From contig JAPWGK010000024.1 in NCBI GenBank assembly GCA_029641185.1, positions 604,768 to 668,767 of the forward strand: 64,000 nt of DNA, written 5' to 3'. The DNA comes from Pseudofabraea citricarpa. Lineage: Eukaryota > Ascomycota > Leotiomycetes > Helotiales > Dermateaceae. Both the position numbers and the translations under genes were made by a program. Every line of letters begins with the position of its first letter. Position 1 is the stretch's first letter. Shown in pieces: positions 22,005 to 33,652 of this stretch. The notes beneath the pieces were generated by a model. The model saw only the letters and a list, made by a program, of their open reading frames with translations, ran no database searches and was not told where the DNA came from.

Positions 22005-24171
22005 ATGCTGCGAGCTTCTATTAGATCGTCTAGGCTGATTAGCTGCAAGCCCATTGTAGCTGGTGCTGGGCATCAATGGCATGCCGCTAAAGCTGGCCGG
22101 GCGGTATCGGGTGGTCTGGTCTGTACATCCTCAGTTGCGCATAATCCTAGGTGTATCAATTACTGACTGTCTTTCGTGGCTGCAGAGAAGATTCGCAGAT
22201 AACAAGAAACCGAGTATCAGTGATTCCAAGCCCATTGTTCTGCCAGGGTCCGCCAGCGAAGCAACCTCGGAGCCAGTACCACAAGGGCCTGTCATCACTT
22301 CACCCAGTTCGAAGTTGGCTGCTGAGCCCTCGACTCCTGCTACACCAGCTTCGGCCACTATCGCACCAGAAAATGTTCCTCTCACACCTCCTCCTCCACC
22401 TACCCAGACAGAGACTGCTCAACCAACCTCTCTTCCGCCGCCACCTGCTCCAAAGCCAAAGCGCAGAGTCCGCAGATTCTTGACGACATTGTTCATACTA
22501 GGTGCTCTTGGATTTGGTGGCGGGGTTTATTATTCAAGAGTGAATGACAATTTCCACGACTTCTTCACCGAATACGTCCCCTTCGGAGAGGAGGCTGTGC
22601 TCTATTTCGAAGAGAGAGATTTCCGCCGCAAATTCCCATCCATTTCCAACCGCTCACAAGGCCGACCTAGAGATACCGGAGACCAAGTCAGGATACCAAG
22701 TCAAAGTGGAGTATCTTGGAAAATCTCCGATGCTACAAAGCCAGAGGAAAAGAAGCTCGCACCAAAGCAGGCTGTACATAGCCCAACTGAAGCTAAGCCA
22801 GCTCAAAAGGTCAAAGCCGTCGAGGCTGCTAAGAAGGAAGCACCTGCAACTCCTGAACCAGCTTCAACTCCGGTAGCAAAATCACCAGAGCCCAAAGTAG
22901 AGCCAAAGCCTGTACAGCCTGTTACCCAAGCACTATCTCAAAACTCCGTTGCTTTCCGAGCGCCTGAAGTTGATGAGCCTTCGAAGTTTCCACCTTCAGT
23001 TACGCACATTGATCCGATAAATATCAAGGATGCCAACGAGCCTTTGGTTCAGGACCTAGTAAAAATTGTCAATGATATCATCACCGTTATCAATGCGGAC
23101 AACTCAAACTCCAAATTTTCTGCCACCATTGGAAAAGCAAAGGACGAATTGGCTAAGGTCGGTGGTAAGATCCGAACACTGAAGGATGCGTCAAAAAAGG
23201 ATGCCGAGGCACAGGTTAAAGCATCGCACGAGGACTTTGACCGGGCCGCTAAAGAGCTAGTAAGACGTCTAGAAAGCGAGATGCATGATCAAGAAAGCCG
23301 ATGGAAGGACGAATATGAATCCGAGCGCCAGAAGATCCAGCAGAGCTATGAGAAAAGACTTAAGGCCGAAATTGACCGCGCAAATGAGGTCAATGAGCAG
23401 CGTCTAAAGAATCAACTCTTGGAGCAAGCAGTGGCTATGAAAGAGAAATTCATTGCAGAGGTCAAGGACCGTGTTGAAGAAGAACGTAACGGCCGCTTGG
23501 GCAAGTTGTCTGACTTGTCCAACACTGTTACTGAACTTGAAAAGCTCACTACCGATTGGAACTCTGTCATTGATACCAACCTTAAGACACAACATCTTCA
23601 CGTTGCTGTTGAGGCTGTTCGAGCCAATCTGGAGAAAACCCAGGTTCCAAGACCTTTCACCAGAGAACTGGCCGCGTTGAAGGAGATTGCTTCTGACGAT
23701 GCTGTCGTTAATGCCGCCATTGCGTCTATCAACCCTACAGCATATCAGCGAGGCATTCCAAGTTCTGCACAGCTTATTGATCGATTCCGCCGTGTTGCTT
23801 CGGAAGTACGAAAGGCTTCCCTACTTCCCGAGGAAGCAGGTGTCGCTAGTCACGCGTCAAGTTATGTGTTGAGCAAGCTTCTTTTCAAAAAGAAGGGACT
23901 TGCTACTGGCGATGATGTCGAAAGCATTCTTACACGGACAGAGACCTTCCTTGAGGAAGGCGATTTAGATGGCGCCGCCAGAGAAATGAACGGTCTTAAC
24001 GGCTGGGCGAAGACTTTGAGCAGAGATTGGTTAGGTGAAGTCAGAAAGGTCTTGGAAGTACAGCAAGCTTTAGACGTAAGTACATTGGTCCACCCCAGGT
24101 CGAAAATTGGCTAACATTTTAAATAGGTAATTGCTACAGAGGCACGACTTCAGAGCCTGAGGGTGGAATAG
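22005..24171 (+). CDS. MIC60: MICOS complex subunit MIC60 (mitofilin/Fcj1)
   Basis: Exons about 22005-22103, 22186-24075 and 24127-24171, 677 residues. The first exon encodes an Arg/Ser-rich amphipathic presequence (MLRASIRSSRLISCKP) for mitochondrial import; RRFADNKK follows as a likely processing region. A Pro/Thr-rich linker leads to one transmembrane helix (about 130-150, TLFILGALGFGGGVYYSR) in the inner membrane. Then comes a long intermembrane-space part with an Ala/Lys/Pro-rich stretch, a coiled coil (about 350-480) and the conserved C-terminal mitofilin domain ending VIATEARLQSLRVE. MIC60 forms crista junctions. The first intron is ambiguous: GTATCG at 22104 keeps frame with the CAG at 22185, whereas the better-looking GTGTAT at 22155 does not with that acceptor. 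Confidence 0.93.
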
Positions 24172-25223
24172 AGAAGATGGATTCCCTTTGTTGTACTTTA
24201 AAGCCAACCCAGCTAGAGAGCTGCTAGCCGTGTACAAAATACAAAACTAGATATTAACATGTAATGGGTGGATGCTTCAGCATATCTCTACGGAAGAACC
24301 TTTCTGCCGTGACTCGTCCCAATTCTAGAAGAACCGGATTATCGCAGGGTTCACCAGGCATGGATGTGGATATGGATAGATATGGATGCCCATTACGCCA
24401 AGGTATATCAGAAGCCTCTTTTGACTTCCATCGAGCCATGACCCTTTGCCATAACTCTGCTGCTATGGGCCATACACGAGTACGGTCTCGTATCATATCA
24501 TTGCGGTGGCATGATCATAACCGCGGCTAATGTGCTTGCTCTGCCCAGTGCACACACGCTGAGCTCAGTCTGTGTCGGACAGGAGATTTCAGGGCGTTTA
24601 GACTTACTTGTGGTGCTTGTAGAGCTGGCATGACTAAGCACGAGAGATCCGCAGCTATCATCAACAACCCAACCACTCCCACTACTCTCACTCTCACTCT
24701 CACTCCTCCTGCAGTCTCCTCCTCCCTAAGCTCCTTAAGGGGAAGCATGTTTGATTTACCAGATCTACGACCAACGGTACTCTGATTCCGGGATGGCGGG
24801 AGGTTGCCACCAACACAGGGGGTCAATGCTCGGGCGAGTTTGAGGCATCTCATGTGTCAAATATATCGCCGCCCGCGCCCAAGCCTATTCGCCGATGCAC
24901 GACGACGGACAAGACGAAACTCGCGAAACCAAATTCACGCTGAGAAGCCCCTGGACAAGCAGACATCAGCGCAGCCATTTTTACATTCCTCCTGCACTGT
25001 CACCGGACGGTCACAGTCTCGAAACAATTAGGCTTCGGCCACGTTACAATATCCTTACTTTGCTCGCGCTCGCAACCAACGAGCTGAGCTCTCAAAAGAG
25101 ACCTATCACCCAGCTTTCTCGCTCTCTCATCTTTTAATATCTGGTCATCACCCTTCCTTTGGTTACTTCGCGGGTGCTTCTTAATACTTCCTCACAGCAT
25201 TGAACATCAAGCCAGTCTTAACC
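24172..25223. other. intergenic, probable long 5' leader of the next gene
   Basis: 1.05 kb with no credible gene. A CT-rich microsatellite of the type (TCTCAC)n lies at about 24683-24707, followed by more pyrimidine runs up to 24735. The last 200 bases before 25224 are pyrimidine-rich. Minus-strand open frames at 24254-24496 and 24527-24853 read through this simple sequence and are rejected. Confidence 0.4.
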
Positions 25224-27528
25224 ATGGCACAAAATGGAGAGAACGGCTTTATGGCTGCCGTCAAGGGCACCATGACGCCCAAGATGCTCGAGTATGAGCG
25301 GCAGGCAGAGGCACGGGCTCGTGAGCAGGACATCATGATGGAGGAGCAAGATCGCATGCTAGAGGCCCAGGCGAGGATGCAAGCCGAGCAGGAGCGAATT
25401 GCTCAGGAGCAGTATGAGATGGAGCAGTACTACGAGGCTGAAGCGCTCAAGCACGCCGATGAGATGCGGATCCATCAAGAGGAAGTCAGGCGACATCAAG
25501 GTATTATTTCGATGTTTTTCAACGTATATTGTGCTCAAAAGAACTGATGGTGACCACTTTAAGCAGAGCGAGTGCGTGAGCATGATCGGATGGTCAGGGA
25601 TCACGAAGCCAGCATGGAGGCTTTCGCAAAGGTGATTGCTATGCCCGCAAGACCTGTACGAGGTCGCCAGGTGTCCTTTCTTGGCCCAGCCAAAGGTAAT
25701 GGAGCCCGCTGAGCACCTTCGTAATTCACGTGTGCTCGTATCACGTTTATCGAGCCGGGATTTCTTCCCTGTGAGAAATCATCGTGTTGCTTCAACACAT
25801 CGGCGAGCAGCAGGGACTGCTCAACAAGTCCACGGGTCAGACTTACAATCACCACCAGACGAGAATCTTCGTCCGTCTGACCTATCTCAAGCTGGAATTC
25901 TTCAACTCCAACCACCTGGACATGACGTCTCCGTGGTACATTTGGCGGCTACAATGCCAAAACCTTTCACGGTGTCTTCCAATCTGCCTTTTGACGCGAG
26001 CACGTCTACCCAAGCATCAGATATAAGACTACTAACAATCCCACTGATATCTTTATCTTCGACAGGTGATATTCGATCTTCAGAATCTCCCGAGAACTTG
26101 ATGAAGGAGCCTCCCTCGAAGACTTCATTAGCACAGTCAATTTCACCGAGTCCCGATACATTATTGTTAACGCCCACTACTAATCTGATACCCGACCGAC
26201 CAACAATTCAGACTCTAACGGGGTCGGAATTATCCTCGGTGGATACTTCACTAGGAGGAACGCAGAGTTTATTCTCCAGGATATCCGACCCTCACTTTTC
26301 TTCGTCGGACTCTCAGGCAAATTCTGCCAAACCTCTAAATGATTCCAACTTAACACAGCCAACATCATTACACGTCTTAGAAGAGTCGTCATTAGCAGTG
26401 CCTCTTTCGGCTCGGTCGGTATCATCAGGTCCTGCCGGCTCAGATTTGCCTAAACGAGGGTTGTCGCCAGGAACGTCTACCACTTTGGAAGAACAGCAGG
26501 GAATAAATTCTTCAAACAAAATCGAGTCTCGTGTCCCTCCTAGAACCCAGGTCTTACAGACAGCCGAGGGTGGGTTTATTTCAGGTTTTGACGACCAACA
26601 GCCTCTAGATCATGCAGCAACAAATATTTCAGCTTTAATGCAGCCAGAACCCTCAACCATAAGCAAGCGATCATCCACCACATCACTCACTGGTGATAAT
26701 CGACGCTCCATACGGTCCTCTATTCAATCCTTGGGCGAACTGTGGGTAGACTCGAAACGAAATTCGGTGTCAGAATCGTTCAATAAGATACCTCAAGCTG
26801 ATCTAGAGCTCCCAAATTCGGACGAGACCCAGAGAGATCGCCTAGTAGATCCTACGTTTATAGCAGAGGAAAGGGATTCCTCGTCGCAAGCAAGAACTTC
26901 AGAGACGGATATTGCTCAGAGTCGACCCGGCGATGAACATAACCAAAGATTCAACCACCATGAATCAGTTGTTGATTCAGAGCCGTTGCAAATAACTCCC
27001 TTCCGAGATGATACAGTAGACACTGGGGCTGTGGATATTTTGATGCAAGTCTCGTTCCAGAACCAATTGTCGTCCTTCGACGAAAGAAGGACACAAGAAT
27101 CACCCATACCTTTTGTGCAGCCACCGCCTCTTCATCGCCGATCCGATCTCTCCGACTCGCAAACTCCTACCGATCCATCTAGCAGCAATGAAATGGGAAG
27201 AAACAGGACAATATCTTCTGTTGGTCAGAACAGCATCCCATTCCGTGCAAGTTCTGCATCCACAAATTCAACTTCCTCGGCATTGAGCAGGAGCGATACA
27301 ATCTCAACACTAGATCGTAGGACCACGATGCGTACAAGTGTTGCTTCGGAAGCATCAGCAGCTCCTCAACATCTAGAGCCACTATGGTTGCGAGACGGCA
27401 TGTCAGAAGAAGAGCAAATTTCGTCGCGCGTGGGGGCTTTGAATAAAAGATTAGGCTCGATGCTTAAGGACTACCAGATTGACGCTGAAGATGAAAATGG
27501 AGAGGGGAGTAGGAGTGGTAATATATAA
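25224..27528 (+). CDS. unrecognised protein: N-terminal Glu/Met/Gln coiled coil, long Ser/Thr-rich disordered part
   Basis: I do not recognise a family. Start ATG 25224 has a good context (ACCATGGC). Exon 1 (25224-25500) and exon 2 (25567-25695) encode a charged helical region of about 135 residues, rich in Glu, Gln, Met and Arg, ending RGRQVSFLGPAK. The third exon ends at 27528 and is low-complexity: Ser, Thr, Pro and Asp rich, with RRSIRSSIQSLGEL and a C-terminal patch LEPLWLRDGMSEEEQ followed by a short helix, which looks like the most conserved part. Two acceptors fit the phase: 25810 (707 residues in all) or 26065 (622 residues). The second has a perfect TACTAAC branch site. If neither is used, exon 2 reads to a stop at 25712, giving a short coiled-coil protein. 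Likely a scaffold or regulatory protein; function unknown. Confidence 0.6.
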
Positions 27529-28455
27529 TAATAAAAGTAATTTGATCCTGTTTGAATTCAGGATTACGAGTTTGGTGATGAATTGGTAGCTTGGTCGCTC
27601 GCTTAGTGATATGTTTGTAACGAGACAGATTATATTCAGCTTTGTAACCTTGATTCTCAACCTTTTACCGTACGGTCAGCTAAACTTGTCATAAGTAAAA
27701 GTTTGTCTGGTATTAGTAAGAACAAGAAGTCTTTTGGAACGGCTGTTAAGTCTGGGTCTTGCAAGTGAAGTTAACTAACATAGATGTTTTGTTCCTAAGC
27801 TGGCAAAGCTGGCAACACTAAGCATTCATAGTGCAAAACTCGTTTTATACATGCATGTCAGTGTAGCAAAATGTTTCCCATGTATTGATAACTTCAGTTA
27901 CGATATTTGGCAGGCAGGTAAACTGAACCTCCTTTCACATTTTCGAATCAAGAACTCAGAGCCTCGCTTATCAAGTGAGATTTTAGAAAGTGCGTGCTTC
28001 GGCTCTATTAGCTTAGACTCTTTGAACCTGCTATAGATTCCTCAGTTAACCAAGCATGAATATACAGTATCAATCAACCCTTTCTTAGGTAGATGGTTAC
28101 TGTAGCCTCGTCTCGTATGGGCAGAGTCTCGTCGGCGCGGATAAATGTTTTAGCGAGTGGTAAAATTAGATCTGCTCTCAGAGGCCGACGACAACCCCAC
28201 GGCTCGACTCGATATGTTAAATCCTACAAGTAGTAGCATCAAGGCAGAGCTCGAGCACCCACCAGGTCACATGGCTAACATGTCAGTACATGACAGGCCG
28301 AGTTCCTCATTTATATAATACACCTGGTTCAATTGGTCAGTTACGCGTATTTTGTTCCTGTGTTCTCTTTTTGCTTTTTTGTGGCTGGCCGAGTTCACTC
28401 TCAGCTTCTGGACGTTAAGCGCCGACATTCTTTGCAATTGTGACAGCAGCTCGAA
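27529..28455. other. intergenic between the Ser-rich protein and the exonuclease
   Basis: 927 bp, tandem arrangement. AT-rich start (3' untranslated region) and a mixed-composition promoter half. A poly-T run occurs at about 28366-28381. No coding, repeat or RNA signal recognised. Confidence 0.4.
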
Positions 28456-29718
28456 ATGGAAGCCCCGACAGCGACGGGACAGCCGGTAAGTGCCCAGGAC
28501 ACGATAAGCCGGCTCGAGGCGGGCATGCAGAAGCTGGAAGAAGAAAATGCTCTGCTTCGCAAATGCAAAAGCCGGCCCTTGACGAGGCCTGAAGATAGGC
28601 ATTGCAATATCATGCTCGACCTCGAGTGCGGCGGCGCGCAGAGCTTCAACCCCGTCATCGTCGAGATCGGCGCCATCCATTTCGGCATTGAGAACGGCAT
28701 GGAACTTTCGTCTTTCCACTCGATTGTCAATTGGGAAAGCTGTGAGGAACATGGTCTGGCGCAAGATAGCGGTTCGATCAATTTCCTGAGAACCTGTATC
28801 CCAGAGACGTTTCGAAAGAGCAAGGAGGGCGGCGAGGGCCTTCCTGTCGCACTTAGGAAGTTCAGTTCTTGGGTGACGAAGAGAAGGAGAGCGACACAGG
28901 ATTTGAATAGAGAGATTGCTGCTCGAGAGAACCTAAAGGGGGCTGAGTTGCAGCGAGCTCTGAAGTACCCCGATGCCATGGTCTGGGGAAACGGTGCCTC
29001 GGCCGATAATCCATGGATCAGAAGTGCGTTCAAAGTCTGCGATCTGCCGCTGCCGTGGCAGTACTATAACGACCGCTGCTATCGGACGATGGTGGAAGAG
29101 TGGAATCCGGACATGGCTCGCTTATTCAGAGAGCCGCAGATGTTTCAGGGTCGAGTCAAGCATAGTGCCATTGATGATTGTAAACATCAGGTTGCTGTGT
29201 TGGTTCGATCGAGAAACGAACTACATGGCCGCACGGAAGAAATTCTAAAGGCGGACATTGAAAAACAATCTAAGATCAAGGAATCAGTTGTTGTCGGAGT
29301 TGCTGATGTCTCTTCTTCAGCCGTGTCTCAAAAACGCAAGGCAAGCTTTACGGATAGTGATGTACAGGCCAAGAGCGCAAAGCTGTCAAGCCCCAAGATC
29401 AGTCGTTTTGGAAGAACATCAGAGGAACGTCTTCAAACCAAGGCACAGCCTACACCAATGCTCAAGACCTCAGACCCAAGCATACCTACTATCGAGGAGA
29501 GCATCCTGGAGAAAATCGAGAGAGAATACAACGAGAAAGTACAGACACTTAACCAAAAGCAAGAAGACTCTCAACCTGCCTCCAACGACCACGAACTCAT
29601 AGTCCCAGAGGATTCGAGTATCTTCTCGAATACAGGAAAGGCAGTAAAGACTTCCATGGGCCTTATTACACCGTCATCGAGTTTCAGTGGTCCTCCTTCT
29701 ACCCAGCAAAAAGATTAG
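28456..29718 (+). CDS. DEDDh-type 3'-5' exonuclease (DexA/Rv2179c-like fold)
   Basis: Intronless, 420 residues, ATG at 28456. A short coiled coil (about 14-36) precedes a DnaQ-like exonuclease domain (50-252). Visible catalytic residues: Asp55 and Glu57 in IMLDLECGG, Asp184 in WGNGASADNPW, and the HxAxxD motif at His236-Asp241 (HSAIDDCKHQ). The block PWQYYNDRCYRT is typical of the phage DexA and bacterial Rv2179c-like 3'-5' exoribonuclease family rather than of eukaryotic DEDD nucleases. Residues 253-420 are Ser/Lys-rich and disordered, with no recognised domain. Substrate (RNA or DNA) is unknown. Fungi have several such proteins of bacterial or phage aspect; ancient transfer is possible but cannot be tested here. 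Confidence 0.82.
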   Translation: MEAPTATGQPVSAQDTISRLEAGMQKLEEENALLRKCKSRPLTRPEDRHCNIMLDLECGGAQSFNPVIVEIGAIHFGIENGMELSSFHSIVNWESCEEHGLAQDSGSINFLRTCIPETFRKSKEGGEGLPVALRKFSSWVTKRRRATQDLNREIAARENLKGAELQRALKYPDAMVWGNGASADNPWIRSAFKVCDLPLPWQYYNDRCYRTMVEEWNPDMARLFREPQMFQGRVKHSAIDDCKHQVAVLVRSRNELHGRTEEILKADIEKQSKIKESVVVGVADVSSSAVSQKRKASFTDSDVQAKSAKLSSPKISRFGRTSEERLQTKAQPTPMLKTSDPSIPTIEESILEKIEREYNEKVQTLNQKQEDSQPASNDHELIVPEDSSIFSNTGKAVKTSMGLITPSSSFSGPPSTQQKD

Positions 29719-30700
29719 CTGGACCTCTCTAGTGCCGGAATGGTGGGATGAGTTTGACAAGGATGATTGGGGCGAATCATCGTGAAGGAAAAAGAATACG
29801 CTTCTTGGTGATACAAGGGCAGAATAACAAGGATCAGCGCCAGCTCCTTTTCTATGGGCACGGATGGATAAATAAATGGTTGATATTGTGGAAATTTTCG
29901 AGGCGATGCTTTCCTGGATGAAAAGTTTTTTCTTTTTTTTCTTCTCCTCGAGATTTGGATACCCGTGTTGGAAGCGAGCAATTTCTTTCTACTTTTTAGG
30001 TAGTGACATCTTTGATATTTAATGGGTCAATATATTGTTTCCTGTATGAACCCGGATGACGTATAAGCAATATGCAGACGATGTGGCAGAATAGTTGTCA
30101 TTTAACTTATTTTATCAAGGATAACTTGACTGCATACCGGTCCAATCGTATAACTATGTGTGTACACATTTTCATTTCTGAACATACAGGTAGCTGGATG
30201 AAGTGTACCTTTTAAACATCTCCAAGTATCAAAGCAACTATATACTTGTCACTCGTGTTCCGCGTATTTACTCCCTTCTATCTTAGGTAAATTGTATGAG
30301 GGCAAATGACAAAAGGTAATCAAATTGCCATGAACAAACTTTTTCTCTCAGCGGGCATAAATGTCAATTCCCTGGACTAATCTGAACTAATATGGTTTGC
30401 GTATTTTTCGATTTGGAGGTGTTTAAAATTGTATCTTCTGAATGCAGTGCGTATGTTCTACGAATTTGGCGGCACCGATTCCTAGTACCTCCATAAAGGA
30501 AGCTGGGATTTCTCAAATCGAGCGTGACTTATTTAAGTCAAGGTATGCACTGTGGTTCTGATAATATAACTAAAGTTTCAGTATGTCAACAGATAACTCA
30601 AGTCGTGCAATAGCGAGGTGTGAAGCCTTTATGGACGTGATTATATCTCTGATATGCTCATGTCAGTTGACCACAGGCATGTCCAACAAATATTTCTATT
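29719..30700. other. convergent intergenic region
   Basis: 982 bp between the stop codons of two convergent genes. It holds a T-rich pyrimidine run at about 29920-29946 and AT-rich unique sequence. No open frame of interest. Confidence 0.45.
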
Positions 30701-33114
30701 TCATTGACTGCCGGACATCATGAACAAGCTTTCTATTGCTGCGTTATCATCCGAGAGAAGAAGGCTCCATGGGTCTTCAAGAGCCACGTTGCCAAACAAG
30801 TTATTGAATTCACCATCAAGCCTTGGATTTTCCACAAAATCATGTCTATGTTGTACCATAGAATCATGGCTGTACTGGGAATCAGTGTTTTCGGTCCTGG
30901 GAGAATGTTGGTGTCCATTACTCTGCATATTTGTATCCGTAGAGTATCGTGTAGGCGTCTCCCCATAAACGTGCTGACGGATTTGGTCGCGTAAAATAAC
31001 ACAGACTTTTCGAAATGTTAGAGAAAAAGATCAGAAGCACGGTCACAACTCTTTTCACATACACTGGTAAAATCTTGGATCTTGTCCACAGACTGCGTAT
31101 TCAGCTTCAGCATATTGGGAAAGAGCGGATAGAAGCTACATAATGTCAGTAACACCGTTTGCTCCGAAGCAAGATTTTCATGTACGATACCTCTAAATCA
31201 GTCTTATTCCTTCTTTCTCCAGTGTGTTTCATGATATTGAAACTAAGGACCACCATGGAGAGCATGATTGGAGTTATGGTAAATAAGCGAGAATTGATTC
31301 TCCTGTCCGCTGCTTCGATCTGAAGATTTGCGATTCTTCTAGCTGAGTTCACGAGGATGCTTTCGCTTGCAAGGAGTCTAGCTTGTATTGGTCCATCATT
31401 ACAATATATCTTAACCTTGGATTGGTACGTGCTCTCGTCAAGCATCAATCCAGCTTGGTGAATAGTGATCATTCTAAACAAAATTAAGTATTATAGTTAC
31501 CTCATTTATGGTGAAAACATACGTTTGGTAAAACTGCACAGATAGGAATGTGGCTGCATGAAGTTCACCAGTAGGACAAAGCAGATCGAGAGTTGGTCTA
31601 ACACTTATAAGTTAAAATGTCATGCAATCATATTGGGCCACTAACCTGATTTCTTCTGGTCCTACTCGAGCTGCCCATTTACAAAGATCGCTATCCAAAC
31701 TTCCTATGTCCTTCAACAGCTGGCCTGCGTTCTGGCCACTTGGTCTTCGATGATACAACATATCAGCAAGGCGACTCTGTATCTGGGCAAGTCCAATCCA
31801 ATGCACGAAGACGTGATTTCCTAGTAGAGGACCAGGTATCGGCATGCTCTGAGTACAATCAATGTCTTGAATGGCAGAGGGTCGTCCGCATTCCATTGAC
31901 ATCATTTTGTCCAGACAGTAGCAGGTCCACCAGACACGGGAATCGAGCTCCTCGTCAGTATGATACTGCCTTGGGCCAGCAGAAATTATCTGGTCCTTCT
32001 GAAGTGTGCGATGCAGACCAACGGAGTAGGCTATTCTAATGGCCGGTCCAAGTGCATGCCATGCTGCTCCATCTTTATTTCGACCCCTGAGTGCAATAGT
32101 GATTAGCAGAAGGGCTTGAATAGCATGTAAATATGGGAAAGCAACCACAAAGCCATACAGGCTGTACGCAGCTTCTAGGTATGTTGTTCCAACTTCAGTG
32201 ATAGTTCCCGCGTGCTCATCCGCTCCAAGAGATAAAACTGCAAAAGAGATAGCAAGCAGTGATATATCAGCAGCCGAGACCCTGTAATCATCTACAATCG
32301 CAGTTTCTTCTATGCTTGCCTTCACCCGTTCGATATTCAAGATTGGAAACACTGGATGTATCCTTTGAAAGAACGCATCTATGTATTGTTGACGTTCCCC
32401 ATCTGGAGGTAATTTAGGGAGATGGGAAGCCAAGTCGAGGGTGATATGGGGTCCCTCCTCAACAAATTGCATGCCGCAAGCAAATCGGGCTCCAATTACT
32501 TGCCACCCTTTATGCTGGAAGTAGAAATCGAGATACCTAGCAAGTGCTTGCAATGAATTTCCCCCTACCATTTTCCGTCTATGCACGCTTTCGTCCGTAT
32601 TAATCATGATCCTATCATCATAAGGTGACCGGCCGGCTATAGGTTCTTCCTCAACAGCCACTGATGCGTGGTAACCTCGTGTGTTTACAGGGGTGAAGCT
32701 GTGTCGGTCGGCTGCCAGAGACGATGGTTGCACAGATTTTCCCATCCTGTTACTTTCTTCGCCATTTCCTGGAGGTAGAGTAGACGACTGGTATGGACCG
32801 GGTGTGCCTGCACCATTAGGACGACCAAGTCCCGGGGAAGACAACTGAGATGACCGGCGACGAGTAGCGGTCACAACGGATGTTTTTGGATGCGTCGTGA
32901 TACACTCCTCATTCCTTTGAGTGCAATGAGAGCAACGTGGAAACCCTTCATCACATCTGACCTTCCTTTTCCTGCATTGATTGCAAGCCATTGTCAGTCG
33001 CTGGCGCTTGGCAAAGCGAGGGACCTCAGAGGTATCTGGCCCATTGCTATTCCTGGAATGACTGTTGGGAGCCGATTCCGTGATATTATCTGGAGCCCCA
33101 GGGGACTTATGCAT
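30701..33114 (-). CDS. Zn2Cys6 transcription factor with fungal-specific regulatory domain
   Basis: Five exons: 33114-31646, 31597-31523, 31473-31191, 31135-31063 and 31005-30701, 734 residues in phase. The ATG at 33114 is the first in frame. The Zn2Cys6 cluster is CX2CX6CX6CX2CX6C with Cys44, 47, 54, 61, 64 and 71 (ACNQCRKRKVRCDEGFPRC), preceded by a basic FAKRQR. A Ser/Pro-rich linker (75-180) follows, then the middle homology domain: YIDAFFQRIHPVFPILN, AWHALGPAIRIAYSVGLHR, RVWWTCYCLDKMMSMECGRP and IQDIDC. The acidic C-terminus (EDPWSLLLSDDNAAIESLF) could activate transcription. Binding targets are unknown; it may act locally or globally. The last intron uses GTATGT at 31062. Confidence 0.92.
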
Positions 33115-33652
33115 TGCGACTGGCAACTTGAAGGAACCAAGGGCATTTTCAGCAATAGTGTCACTGCTGGAGCATTACAGTCGAAGAGCCGAGCAGTGCC
33201 GAATGTGGGGGACCGGCTTGTCCCCTCGGGAAGTGTGGTCACGCGACCTTCCAATTGATGACTTCCATTCTTATAATAAAATAATCTCAACTAGTATAAG
33301 TATAAGATATATTACAGCCCTTTATAATAGATACAACGAACTTTAATTGGATAAAGAAGGAGCTCGAGATCAAACTTAACCATATACTCAGAACAGCGTC
33401 CTTTTATACATATAAACCAAATCACAGACACAGAAGATGAATTTTCTAAAAACTTTATCAAGTAATCATTCTTACTTTGGGGTATCATAACTGCAAAAGA
33501 GGCAACCCATGTGTGGTTCTCTATAGCCCAATTGAAAAGCTTAGCCAAATACAAACTCCATACTCTACACTCCACGAAGACTAGCATCAGCTATGCAGCC
33601 AGTCATAAAATCCCGGATACACTTCTTTTGCCTAATCAGACATGATGGCCAG
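33115..33652. other. intergenic between the transcription factor and the protease-like gene
   Basis: 538 bp holding the transcription factor promoter and the 3' end of the protease-like transcript. The piece 33270-33420 is already AT-rich but keeps normal CpA/TpG, so it has not been hit by RIP. No gene seen. Confidence 0.45.

Noticed and set aside
24254..24853. Minus-strand open frames upstream of the Ser-rich gene
   Set aside because: They read through a CT microsatellite and lack any family resemblance.
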